A DNA stretch of 64,000 bases from Tipula vernalis (lineage: Eukaryota > Arthropoda > Insecta > Diptera > Tipulidae). The notes beneath the pieces were generated by a model. The model had not been told where the DNA came from and ran no database searches. It saw only the letters and a list, made by a program, of their open reading frames with translations. The stretch spans positions 356,631,053 to 356,695,052 of the forward strand of contig OY282558.1 in the NCBI GenBank assembly GCA_958295665.1. Direction: 5' to 3'. Shown here piece by piece: positions 1-10,883 of the stretch (its first letter is position 1; every line of letters begins with the position of its first letter). The position numbers and the translations under genes are program-made.

Positions 1-5
1 TGGCG

Positions 6-1490
6 TTGCCCTTCCTTCATTCGCCGAAACTCTTAGGTAACTCCAGACAAGGTGCGTTAATTCGATTTCTCAATTTAGAAAAACGACTGTCTGGAAATCC
101 CGAATTAAAGTCACAATATAGTCAGTTCATTGAAGATTATCGAAGTTTAAACCACATGAGACTGGAATCTGAATCAAATATCCCAGACTCTCATTATTTT
201 CTCCCACATCATTGTGTTCTGAAGCCATCAAGCTCAACTACCAAGTTGCGCGTCGTTTTTTACGCTTCAGCAAAAACCGATTCCAATAAATCATTAAATG
301 AATTACTTATGGTTGGACCAGTCGTTCAGTCCGATTTGGTTTCCATCTTATTAAGATTTAGGCGCTGGAAAATTGCATTCAGCGCTGACATCAGTAAAAT
401 GTATAGACAAATAAATATTTGTGAGAACGATTCTCATTATCAATACATCTTCTGGAGAGATAATCCCGAAGATGAACTACAAACTTACCGTTTGACTACG
501 GTCACTTACGGCACCGCGTCAGCTCCATATTTAGCCACGCGTTGTTTGTTGCAACTTTGTAACGAAGAAGCAAAGTCGCATCCACTCGCAAGCAAAGTCG
601 TGCAAAGCGATATGTATGTTGATGATCTGCTAACCGGTAGCAATTCTATCAATGAAGCAATGTATCTTCAAAGAGAAGTAGTCTCGCTTCTTGCTACAGC
701 TGAGATGAATTTAAAAAAGTGGTGTTCAAACTCAGTAGAACTTTTATCACATATTCCAGATGCTGATAAAGAAAGTTTTCATGTTCTTAACAACGAAAAT
801 GTTATCAAAACTCTAGGCATGTTTTGGCAACCCGAAAAAGATTATTTTTGCTACATGGTCAAGGTATTACCAAATCCAAAAAGAATAACCAAGCGTCTAG
901 TTCTCTCCGAAACGGCTAGTATTTTCGATCCTCTTGGATTGGCTGGTCCCGTAATTTTAGTTGCAAAAATTTTTATCCAGCAAATCTGGAAATTAAAACA
1001 AGATTGGGATGAGTCGTTACCTCAATCAATGCAACCAAAATGGAGTGACTTTAGAAACCAACTTACATATTTAAATAATTTCCGCGTTAAAAGATTCATT
1101 GAAACTTACGAACTCACCACTGATGTACAACTTCACGGTTTCGGAGACTCCAGTGAAGTGGCGTTTGGAGCTGCGGTATATATACGATGTAACAACCACA
1201 ATAATATCACAACTACCTTGCTTTGTGCAAAATCACGTGTTGCTCCGCTGAGTAAAGTTACACTGCCAAGGCTAGAGCTCTGTGCTGCGCTGCTTACTGC
1301 TCAATTGATGTCGAAGGTGCGGTCGCAGCTGAACGTTAAAGTTAATAAAATGTTTTATTGGACCGATTCTTCGATCGTGTGGCATTGGATAAAATCTTCA
1401 AGCTCACATTCAAAGGCGTTTGTGGCCAATCGAATAGCAGAAATTCATCGGTTATCTAATATCGAGGAAATGGAATCACGTTGCCAGTGA
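6..1490 (+). pseudogene. BEL/Pao element A pol: reverse transcriptase and RNase H part
   Basis: This is the pol polyprotein of a BEL/Pao LTR retrotransposon, which copies element RNA into DNA in the cytoplasmic particle. It is open at the window edge, so gag and protease lie outside. The RT fingers and palm are recognisable: HHCVLKPSSSTTKLRVVF around residues 68-85, SADISKMYRQI near 127-137, and the catalytic YVDD near residue 203. The RNase H part follows (LHGFGDSSEVAFGAA near residue 376; WTDSSIVWHW near 452). The frame is lost around position 1465: the family's continuation (ASENNAADVISRG) is read in the next frame from about 1467. One short indel therefore breaks this gene. Seen: motifs and frame change. 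Known: the order RT-RNase H-integrase is that of BEL/Pao. Confidence 0.93.
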
Positions 1491-1851
1491 AAACAATGCA
1501 GCCGATGTTATATCGCGAGGACTGATGCCTGCACAGCTTATAAATTGCAGTTTATGGTTAAATGGACCTGATTATCTTCGTCAGCCTGTACGCAAATGGC
1601 CAAAGTCGCTACCTGATCCATGTCCAGTTTTACCAGAACAACTAAAGGTTGTTTGCCTTCTCACAACTGAAAAGGAAGACGTTCTACTAAACCACAAATA
1701 TATTCAACAATTTAAATCTTTGCAACGAAGTATGGCTTATGTTTGTCGATTCGCGAGCAATTGCCGAAAACCAATAGAAGAAAGAAGATTTGGGGAACTT
1801 GTAGTTGAAGAGCTTGCCGAAGGCCACAATCTAATCATAAAGAGCATATAA
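1467..1851 (+). pseudogene. BEL/Pao element A pol: RNase H to integrase linker
   Basis: This continues the same polyprotein one frame over. It starts with the end of RNase H (NNAADVISRG, then LWLNGPDYL, a conserved BEL/Pao stretch) and runs through the weakly conserved linker. An in-frame TAA at 1849-1851 interrupts it. The next stretch resumes in the same frame, so this is a simple nonsense mutation and not a second gene. The Met at 1525 is internal and is not a real start. Confidence 0.88.
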
Positions 1852-1872
1852 TATCAACATTTCCAATCAGAT

Positions 1873-3165
1873 TTGATATGTTTGTCAAACCAGCAAAACA
1901 TTTCAAATAACAGTCATTTAAAAACATTAAATCCGTTCATTGACATAGATGGTTTATTGCGAGTTGGAGGTAGTCTGAAAAACTCAGAGCTACCATACAC
2001 ATCAAAGTTTCCACTAATATTGCCGTTAAATCATAAGGCTACACTAACTATTTTTAATCATTATCATTACTCCTATTTACATCCAGGTCCACAAGCACTC
2101 TTAGCAATGATCAAGGAGAAATATTGGGCAATAGGGGGAAGAAAAATTGCAAGAAAGGTTGTTAATCGCTGCATACGATGCTTCCACTCGAGACCATCTA
2201 ACTTGACACAATTTATGGCAAATCTACCAGAACAAAGAGTTTCCCCAGCACCTCCATTTTCTATTGTGGGGATCGATCTATGTGGGCCATTTTATGTGTA
2301 CTTCAAAGGCCGATTTAAAGCACCAGTCAGAACGTACATCGTGGTATTTGTGTGTTTCGTAATAAAGGCAATACACTTAGAATTGGTATCCGACGTGAGT
2401 ACAAATTATTTCATTGGCGCATTAAAACGATTCATCGCTACAAGAGGAAGATGCACCACTATATTTACCGACAATGCAACGAATTTTGTTGGCGCAAACC
2501 AAGAATTGCGCAAGATTTTCGATCAAGTCAACAAATCGCAAATAAATCGATATTGTGTAGATGAAGGTATCACGTGGAAATTCGCACCGCCTAGGTCACC
2601 TCATTTTGGAGGTTTATACGAAGCAGCTGTCAAAACCACAAAACATCATATTAGGCGGATATTCGGTAATGCCGCACTCACACATGAGGAATTCTTAACC
2701 GCCATCAAACAAATTGAAGCTGTCGTCAATTCGAGACCGCTTACAGCGTTATCAACAAATCCAGATGATCTAAATGCTATTACACCTGGTCATTTTCTGA
2801 TTGGACGACAAATGATGAATCTCCCAGAAATTAACATCAACGAAAATATTCCAACCACCAAGAGATGGCAAATTGTCCAACAATTATTTCAGCATTTCTG
2901 GAAACGTTGGTCTGTCGAATACTTGACAGAGTTACAACAGCGTCGATGTTGGGACAAAAAATCAAAAAATTTAGTGATCGGTCAATTGGTTCTCTTAAAA
3001 GCAGATGATTTACCACCACTTAAATGGAAATTAGGAAGAATAGTCACAACCCATGCTGGCAATGATGGATATGTGCGAGTAGTAACCGTCAAAACAAGCA
3101 CTGGGGAATGCAAGAGAGCTGTTGTTAAGGTGTGTCCACTTCCTGAACCACTTTTTGAAACCTAG
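1873..3165 (+). pseudogene. BEL/Pao element A pol: integrase with C-terminal domain
   Basis: This is the integrase module, which inserts the cDNA copy into the genome. A HHCC zinc-binding region (HPGPQALL ... NRCIRCFH) lies at about residues 70-106. The DDE catalytic residues are visible: Asp in GIDLCGPF near 134, Asp in FTDNATNF near 198 and Glu in GLYEAAVK near 249. The C-terminal part (FWKRWSVEYLTELQQR, then LVLLKADDLPPLKWKLGRI) is the domain typical of BEL/Pao integrases. This part is open to its natural stop at 3165. Upstream damage (indel near 1465, stop at 1849) makes the element non-autonomous. Confidence 0.93.
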
Positions 3166-3173
3166 TTGGTTTC

Positions 3174-3186
3174 AAGGCGGCGAGAA
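3174..3186 (+). other. Polypurine tract of BEL/Pao element A
   Basis: A purine-rich run (AAGGCGGCGAGAA) begins 8 bases after the pol stop. BEL/Pao elements usually carry such a tract directly before the 3' LTR, where it primes plus-strand DNA synthesis. A 3' LTR would then start at about 3187-3190, but its other copy is outside the window, so its end cannot be fixed. The AT-rich sequence from 3190 to about 3590 is probably partly this LTR. Confidence 0.55.
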
Positions 3187-3595
3187 TGATGAATAGTCAG
3201 CTTCAAAATTATCAAGTTTTCAATTTAGTCATTAACTTATGTAATTGTTATACTCGGATTAGATGAAAAAATAAACAAACCCTATTAATTATCATTACCG
3301 GTTAATATAGCATGTATATAATAATTGCTATAATTTCGTAAACCATAAAAAACTAAAAAACCTTTTCAAATGTCAATTGTGTAATAAAATAAAATTTTCT
3401 TTTTTTTTGCTTTTTTGTTAATAAATTAATTAATTTTCGCTCTTTGGTCAATGAAGACAAACTTTATAAAACAATAAAATTGTACAAAATTAAATTGTTC
3501 AAAAATAAATAAAAATTAATTCAAGTGGCTTTTAATTTTAAAACCTCACGATTAAATGCTAATTTATCCTTAAAAACGCTTAAGGATTATACAAG

Positions 3596-4192
3596 TGGTA
3601 TGGTGGTACGATGGTTTGATGGTATGATGGTATTACGCTAATAGTTTGATGATGATCGCATACTATGTTATGATGGTACGCCGGTAAGATGGTACGATGG
3701 TATGATGGTATGATGGTTATGTGTAATGTTATGTTGATATAGTGGTATAATTGATTGGCATTATTTTATGATAGTGTGATGGTATGATTGGATATATCAT
3801 AGAACGTATGGTGGTATGACGTTATTTATTCTAGAATAATGGTGTGATAGTATGATTGTATGACGGTATAATGGTATGACATTTGGATGGTATGTTGATA
3901 TTATTACCTGACAGTATGATGGTATTATTGTATGATGGTTTAATGGTACGATGGTATTATGGTATGAAAGTTTGGTGGATTGATGGTAATATATACCATC
4001 TAACCATGGTATGATTATATGATAGTGTGATGGTTCGAGGTTACTATGGTACGTTAGTGATATTGTATGATGGCTTAATAGTACAGCGTCATTATAGTAT
4101 GATGGTATGATGGTATAACAGAGCAATGGTATGACGGAATGATTGTTCAAGGTTATGATGGTACGACGGTATGTGTGCTGGTATGATTTTAC
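3596..4192. repeat. Degenerate ATGGTATG minisatellite
   Basis: About 600 bases consist of short diverged units such as TATGATGGTATGATGGTACG, repeated dozens of times with many substitutions and spacers. Translated on the minus strand it gives a low-complexity HHTIIPSY pattern, which explains the long open frame there. No gene is supported. It lies shortly after the presumed LTR of element A. Confidence 0.85.
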
Positions 4193-4199
4193 ATTGCCA

Positions 4200-6650
4200 T
4201 TCGTAACATACAGAAACATACAGACTAAAGCAATAACATAAATTAATTCCAATAACACTTCACAATATATTAAATATACATACATATTTCGACTACGTTC
4301 ATTTTAAATAAAAATATTTTATTCCCTTACTAATTTGAGACATCTTCAAATTTTTCTGAACTAATAAATTATTTTCTTAAATCTTTCTTTTTGTTTTGTT
4401 TTGAAATCTTAATACGAATATCAAATTTAATTTTCTCAATAAATTCTAAAAGTTTGCCATTTATTCTCCTTTGTTTTTCATTTTAATTGGTTTAATTCGA
4501 ATTAATTGCTAAACCCATTAAAATATTCCAGAAATCGGTTTCCACAACTTAGTGCGTTGTACAATCGTTAACATTATCGATTTTCAATTTAATTGAAAAT
4601 CTTAATTTAGCGTTAAAAAGTACATCTGGCTAGATCATAATCTCCAAGGTTTTATTATTACAATAATACAATGAGTACGAGCAATACCACAGTCTTAACC
4701 ACGAAATAGGTTAATTAGACTAAGAATTTAACAAAATCCTGTATAAAGTTGATGCAATGAAAAAAGTACTATAAAAATGTTATAAATCCTGAAAAAAGCT
4801 ATGCTTTCATCTTATTTACACAAAAGGTTTAAATGTTTATTGTTCGTTTATACATTTCGTAATTATTCCTCTAACGCAATAAACAATTTTCCAACAAAAG
4901 TTTTACCAAGCCAAAAAAAATAATAAGTTATGTTATCTAATATTTATAAAATCAACATGATATGCTGAAATACATAAATAATTATTTAAATGTATGTCTA
5001 CTATTAGCAAAAAAATTAAAAACAACAGTGAAAATATGTAAAACAAAAAGAAAAATTTCTTAATACAATATTTTATAAAGGTAACAGAAACCAGAGAAGA
5101 CGATCAACTTTTTCCAAATATACTATATACCTACTATATGTTAGCTTCCTTTAATTGAAAATAGCTTTTTATATTTTATATTATAAAATCCCAAAACTTA
5201 ATTTTGTGAAAAATTTTACTTTAATTTTTGTTAAAACATGTTGAAAGGATCAAAAATCATATGCGTGCTCTCCTATATACCCTTTATAGATTCGTTTCAC
5301 TTTAAGATGAATTTATATAAAATTTAGTTTTAACATTTTGTTTTTGTTTCCAAGAAAATTGAACGTGTCAATGAATAAGTGAAACGTGATATTATAAAAT
5401 TTAATTAAAAATTAATTTTTCTGTATTAAGCTCTTTTTCTATTATTATATGTATGTCGGTACTCGTAGAATAAAGATGGATATGAATTTTCCCACACTCA
5501 TCGCTATAAACTTTAGTGGTTTGTGTATATGTAACAGGTTGTGATTTTTTTTTTTTTGTGTTTTGTGTTTTGATCGTTGAACAAAAAAAACTGATTTTTT
5601 TTAGTATTTTGCATTTCTTTGGAATTGTGTGCTCGTTGTTTTGCTATAGATAACGTCAAAATTAAATAACTATTTCAATCTTATTTGTCTCGATTTTCTA
5701 TACAAAACTTGAGGTTTTTTAAGTAAGTTTGAAACTTTTACATAAATGAATATTTAAATACTACATTTTTTTGGTAATCGAGATTTCTTTTCTATAATAT
5801 TAATGTATGTAGCCAAGAACTTTGAGAAAAATAAGAAAAAGTCAATTTAAATGTTATTATATTTTCTAGTCTTGTAAGTTTAGAAACATAAATTAACGTT
5901 CAGAAGAGTTGATAGCGTAGAGTGAAAATTTTTGATTTATGACTTTTATTTAATTGGACAAGTTTTTTAAAGTTAAAATTTTAAAAACTTTTCCGTCACG
6001 TAGAATGGTCATGTATACTATATATTCTCGTATTATAATAAATTTTTGTTAAACATACACCAAATACTTCGTTAAAAATTCAATTATTAGTTTTAAAAAT
6101 ACTGGCATCATTTTCACTTAAAATTGGATTTTTTTATTTTTTAGGACGATTTTTTAAATTAAATTAAATACTGCTTAGACGTATTTTCATGCGATAGAAG
6201 ACAATTATTTTTGATTTTAAACTTACTGCAAAACATTTTCAAATTCCGTTGCTTTTGAGATTATAGGATTGGACACAAATTTTTAATTTCCTTTACTTTG
6301 ATGAAAGAACGGCTTTCCTATAAGAGACCTAACTTAGCGAAGAACTATTCATATTTTCTCTAAGGTTTCTTTAATAGAGTTCTATATGGCCTAAATAAAG
6401 TGAAACCTAATGGTTCCATTTGTGTATAAAGTGGTTCATAAGTTTTTATAACTCCAAGTGTTAAAGTGGCTCTGAAGGCCTTTTGAAGCATGTTAACGTT
6501 AAAATCAATACCTCTCTATATTAAGCTTTAAATTTTCATAATTTTGATGAAAGCTATCTCAGAGCTGTATTTTAAGTAAAAGATTAGTTCAATGGGATGC
6601 CCATTCTTGAACGTTTTAATCGTATATTTAAGGTAAACGGAGGGCCGAAG
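4200..6650. other. AT-rich stretch without recognisable genes
   Basis: About 2.4 kb of AT-rich DNA with many homopolymer runs and no open frame or motif that I can assign. I see no RNA gene and no clear repeat boundary. Confidence 0.6.
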
Positions 6651-6656
6651 TATATA

Positions 6657-6793
6657 TTGTTGTGTATTCATGTATTTTGTAAGAATGGCAACATCACGCG
6701 ACGGTTGGTAGAAGACTGGATATAGAAAAGGACGTATAAGTATTGGTCTGTGCTTTGTGTTTATTTTTGGTTGAAACAAATAAAATACAACAT
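6657..6793 (+). repeat. Possible short LTR followed by a primer-binding-like site
   Basis: A segment starting TGTTGTGTATTC and ending AAATACAACA is directly followed by TGGCGCCGG. The TG...CA ends followed by TGGCGCC resemble the end of an LTR and a tRNA-type primer binding site. No gag sequence can be recognised after it, and no second copy is present in the window. This is a weak call made from the junction alone. A 124-residue open frame on the minus strand across it has no recognisable content. Confidence 0.25.
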
Positions 6794-7024
6794 GGCGCCG
6801 GTAATTAAAATAAAGTGGAAAAAGTTGAGGGATACACGAAATTGACTGTGCATCTATTATTAAGTGGAAGATTTCTTCGTGGCTCAACTCATTCTCCGAC
6901 AAACATGCCAGGTACGGCTGCAGCTGCTTACTTTGTGGGTGAGATCTTTTAATGATTCATCTACCTGCAAAAATAAAAAAATTTTGTTCAGTAAAAAGAA
7001 TAATCAAATGAACTATATATCAAC

Positions 7025-7575
7025 ATTTCAATGTAAACTTTCTTATGTTGGCTTTTTTATAGAATACTAAATTAATTTAAACCACGCAGATTTAATTCAT
7101 AATTTTCACCAAATTTTCGACTTTTCGACTCATCATAGGGTAACAATTTTATTAGTAAATTAAATTATGATTAATTTGGACTTCAATAAAAATACTTAGT
7201 ACATAACTTTCGTTACCTGTCAACTTATGAACATAAAAGTACATTTGAATTTTATACCTTGTACTTTATCGTACTTTGTATGTATAATAAATGTCATTAT
7301 ATTTTATAGAGTTGTATTAGAATTGGAGAGTAGTACTAGGGAGTACAATAATGTATTGTTCAAGGTATACAATTCAAATGTAATTTTATGTTCATTAGTT
7401 GACAGGTAACGAAAGATTGTAACATCCATTTAATTTAATAAACAAATTTTCACCCTGATGATTACTCGAAAAGTCGAAAATTGAAATAAATTGATCAATA
7501 AAATCTGCATGGTTTAAATTAATATAGTATTCTATAAAAAAGTCAACGTTGAAATTTTTAAATGTAACAAGACTA
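7025..7575. repeat. Long imperfect palindrome (foldback or MITE-like), family 1
   Basis: The two halves are reverse complements of each other around position 7,300. Matching blocks include ATTAATTTAAACC at 7071-7083 with GGTTTAAATTAAT at 7511-7523, and CGTTACCTGTCAAC at 7211-7224 with its complement at 7398-7411. The pairing offset changes by about 28 bases along the arms, so they have diverged by indels. The structure is that of a foldback element or long hairpin MITE. No coding capacity is seen. The outer ends and target duplication are not clear. Confidence 0.75.
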
Positions 7576-7589
7576 TTAAAAATCATATA

Positions 7590-7977
7590 ATAATTAGAAA
7601 CATATCAATAAATAATGAAGTACCTTAGCCCAATTGCACTCGCTGGACATGCAGGCTAAACAAAATTGTGGTGTTGCTCGATATCGGGGTTTAATTGTTA
7701 GAAGTGCTCTTAGATAATCTTAAGCGAAATATATTCTTGGATTATATATCGTACTATTCATTCAAAATAATTCTAAGTCATAAACATCGTTTTACGGTAG
7801 AAGGCTTTGAAGTTTGGAAATATTAACAAAATGCAGTAAATTGTTTTGTTCAAAGTTAGAGAGCTTGTTTTCGAGGCCATGTAGAAGAAAACTAGTTAGA
7901 CACATCGATATAGCTGCTTTCACAAATTGCAAAAACCCACTAGACCTGTAGTCTTTTTGTAGGAATGGTGCGATATA
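7590..7977. other. AT-rich stretch without recognisable genes
   Basis: I see nothing assignable between the palindrome and the following (AT)n run. Confidence 0.5.
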
Positions 7978-7978
7978 C

Positions 7979-8056
<78 letters not shown>
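7978..8056. repeat. (AT)n microsatellite
   Basis: About 39 uninterrupted AT dinucleotides. The open frame through it (alternating Tyr and Ile) is an artefact of the repeat. Confidence 0.95.
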
Positions 8057-8058
<2 letters not shown>

Positions 8059-8536
8059 CCCAGCATTTCGAATAAAGCCAATGGAACGGTTCCCTATGCC
8101 ATTCCCGTGTTTCTCCACCAGACCAAATTCAAAATTAGTCTGAAATGATAATAATCGAAAGTTAATCTGAAAATAATTTAATGTACATATTTATCAAAAC
8201 TTACACATTCACTCTCGAAATCCTTTAGTTTGTGAAAATTTTGGAAGAGTTCCGTTGCGGAGGCCAAATTTAATCACAAAATCTGCCGCCGACCAAATGT
8301 TTCTTTCAGCAATCCGATGATTATTGTTTTATTCTCCTCTGTTGCCTCTATTTGGTCTAGGTCTCTAATATGATTTGGCATATCTTTCGTTAAAGAACCA
8401 AATGCCGCCATTTACATAAAGGGCAAGCATTTCAAATAAATAACAAAATAAAAACTATTTAAGTAGGTATGTTTAATTTTAACAGTAATGTTTTCGTCGC
8501 ACTAAAACCCGTAAATCTATATAGTTTCTGATTGAA

Positions 8537-8799
8537 ATACACTCAAACCTGTTTTTCGGCGGTGGATAGCTAGGGACCCGCATAAAAGAAAATGGACAAA
8601 AAAAGATCCGAAGCTTCACAAGTATGTACATATGTACATACGTAATATGATAATCAAACTAATTTGTACAATTAGGCATTGTATGTATGTTGGTGGACAT
8701 TTTTTTCCATTCGTGTAGAAAATAATATGACCACCCGAGTAACTGCACAAAAAAAAAATCGTACAAAAAAGGACCGCACAAAAACAGGTTTCATTGTAT
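8537..8799. mobile_element. Small TIR element (MITE-like, about 260 bp)
   Basis: The left end ATACACTCAAACCTGTTTTT and the right end AAAACAGGTTTCATTGTAT are imperfect reverse complements over about 27 bases, including the CGG/CCG that follows. The interior is short and non-coding. The 480 bases on its left and the 370 bases on its right (to about 9170) hold nothing else I can name. Confidence 0.5.
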
Positions 8800-9171
8800 T
8801 TTGTATTACAAACGAAAACTATTTTTCTAGTTTTAATTATTTTTTTTAATTTTATTGATAAAGTTTATTTTAGGTATCGATTGGAATCAAAAACTCAATT
8901 TGCCAAAAAATGTAGTTATGTAAAATATGTTAAAATATATACAGCATAAAATATTAAAACCACGTGTTTTATGTCAATTCGGATTTGCTTGATGTAATTA
9001 TTTAAATATCCACATTATACACTTATTTTATATTAGCACTCACACTTTACATTACATATTTTTATTTTTTTCACCTGTTTTTCTTTACACTATACCACAG
9101 CACGAAATTTAACTTATTACTGATACTGGCTATGACGTTGAAAATGAAATTAATATGCCAGCAAACGGCTA

Positions 9172-9700
9172 AAGTTACTAGAATTTTAGTAATATGGTAT
9201 TTTAATATAAGTTAAAATTGACTGGAATAGTACTAGAATCTGTTTAATTTAGTAGAAATTCCTTGTACATGCAAACAGGAATTATCTTGTATTGAATTTA
9301 ATTTAACTAGAATTTTACTAGATTTCAAGTAACCACATTAAAAAATAAATCGCTGCAAAAATGCAACTAGAATTCTAGTAATTTTTATTTTTTCTGGAAA
9401 TCTGGTAAACAAATTTACGTGATTTTCATTTAATTTACTAGATATTCCATTTTATAGAGTAAAACTGACGTTCTAGTATTTTTCTAGTAATTTTTTGTGC
9501 TAGATAATCACTAGAATTCCAGTATAATTAAAAATATTACTGGAAATTAACTAGAAACTAGTCAAAATCTGGTTTTTATTGCAATTTCACTAGAAATCGG
9601 TTAAATCTATTTTTAAATTTAACTAGAAAATTCATTTTTCTTGATTTTTAACTAGAAATTCACTGGATTTTCACTTGAATTTGCAAAACCAGAAAATCAA
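9172..9700. repeat. Field of degenerate ACTAGAAATT motifs
   Basis: Over about 530 bases the motif CTAG, usually as ACTAGAATT, ACTAGAAATT or its complement, recurs roughly every 15-40 bases (for example near 9176, 9230, 9307, 9322, 9365, 9433, 9474, 9485, 9514, 9549, 9590, 9621, 9650). Related forms with CTGG are mixed in. It ends just before the first open frame of the Jockey-like LINE, so it may be that element's 5' region, or an older simple repeat that the LINE joined. Function is unknown. Confidence 0.6.
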
Positions 9701-9733
9701 GTATGCAATTACCGGATTTTGTAATAAGCGTGT

Positions 9734-10861
9734 ATGGGCGAAAACGCGAACACTATGGATAATAATGTAAATTCAACACCGGTGCATAAGAACCAGTTTG
9801 AACCAATCGTTCGAAATGTTAACGGCATAAATGGTGACCTTCGCAACAATCATAGAAATGTTACACAAATACATCAAAACAAAATCCCACCTATTATTAC
9901 CAAAATTAGTTATAATCATATGGTAGAGATGATGCGAAAATTAAAAATTGAAAAATATGGATTGAAACTCATTAAAATTGGAGTGAAAGTGATTTTATTT
10001 AATGAATCTGATTTTGATAAAACCTTTAGCGAAATTAAAAGTGCTGGTAAGGAATGTTATTCCTTCACAAAGAAAGAAAATCAGACCACTAAATTCGTTT
10101 TGTATGGATTACCAGATATGGAGCCGCAACTAGTCGCAGATTCGCTAAAATATGAAGGTTTTAAACCGTTAAAAGTGCAAAAAATAGAATTGAAAAGCAA
10201 ACGTTTTGATAATGATGTAGTATTCTATGTTTTCTCTAAAAAGACCTCGGTGAAGCTAAGTCAACTAAAAAATATAAGATACGTTGCTCATGTAGCATGC
10301 AATTGGGATATACATATATCAAAACAGACCCAAGAGGCTAACGCAATATTTTAAATGTTTTATTTTTGGGCACGGTGCAATAAATTGCTATATGATACCA
10401 AAATGTAGGTTTTGCACAATGGTAAACAACGAGTCAGAAATATGTCCTCTCAATGAAGACGTCACTAAACATTTATGTGCTAACTGTAAAGGCAATCATA
10501 CAGCAAACTCCGTAATTTGTCCGGCTATAGAAGCAAGTATTTAGAAATGAAGAAGCAGCTGTCTATCAAACAGCACCTGCAAAGCAAACCGACGCCGCAA
10601 TACCATAACAATGGATTTCAATGGAACTCAATAGATTTTCCGGTCCCAGCAAATCGGATTTCTCAACCTAAATCCACTAATCAAACAATAGAATTAACTA
10701 CGGGATATGCTGATGCGGTAAAATCGAATGAATTATTTACAATTAATGAATTATTTTCTATTTTTAGTGAAATAGTTGAAAAATCTAAATATTGTAAGAC
10801 AAAATCAGAGCAAATACAAATGCTCTCTGAAGTGGCTTGTAGGTATGTTGGTCAATCATAA
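9734..10861 (+). pseudogene. Jockey-like LINE ORF1 (nucleic-acid-binding protein), broken
   Basis: ORF1 of non-LTR elements coats the element RNA. The first open part (9734-10354) holds a gag-like domain of about 140 residues (YNHMVEMMRKLKIEKYG ... TKFVLYGLPD ... YVAHVACNWDIHISKQTQ). The region 10365-10530 codes in shifted frames for cysteine-histidine knuckles (FGHGAINCYMIPKCRFC, then HLCANCKGNHTAN). A last open part (10517-10861) gives a Lys/Gln-rich tail starting around YRSKYLEMKKQL. At least two frame changes (near 10345 and 10525) break the gene. Known: this domain order is the usual one for ORF1 of the Jockey group. Confidence 0.85.
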
Positions 10862-10883
10862 TAATTTAATAATTTCTACTTAG

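Noticed and set aside
3797..4285. 162-codon minus-strand frame
   Set aside because: It is the minisatellite read in one frame (HHTIIPSY repeats), with no conserved protein content.
6528..6902. 124-codon minus-strand frame
   Set aside because: No recognisable motif, AT-rich composition, and it overlaps the LTR-like segment read on the other strand.
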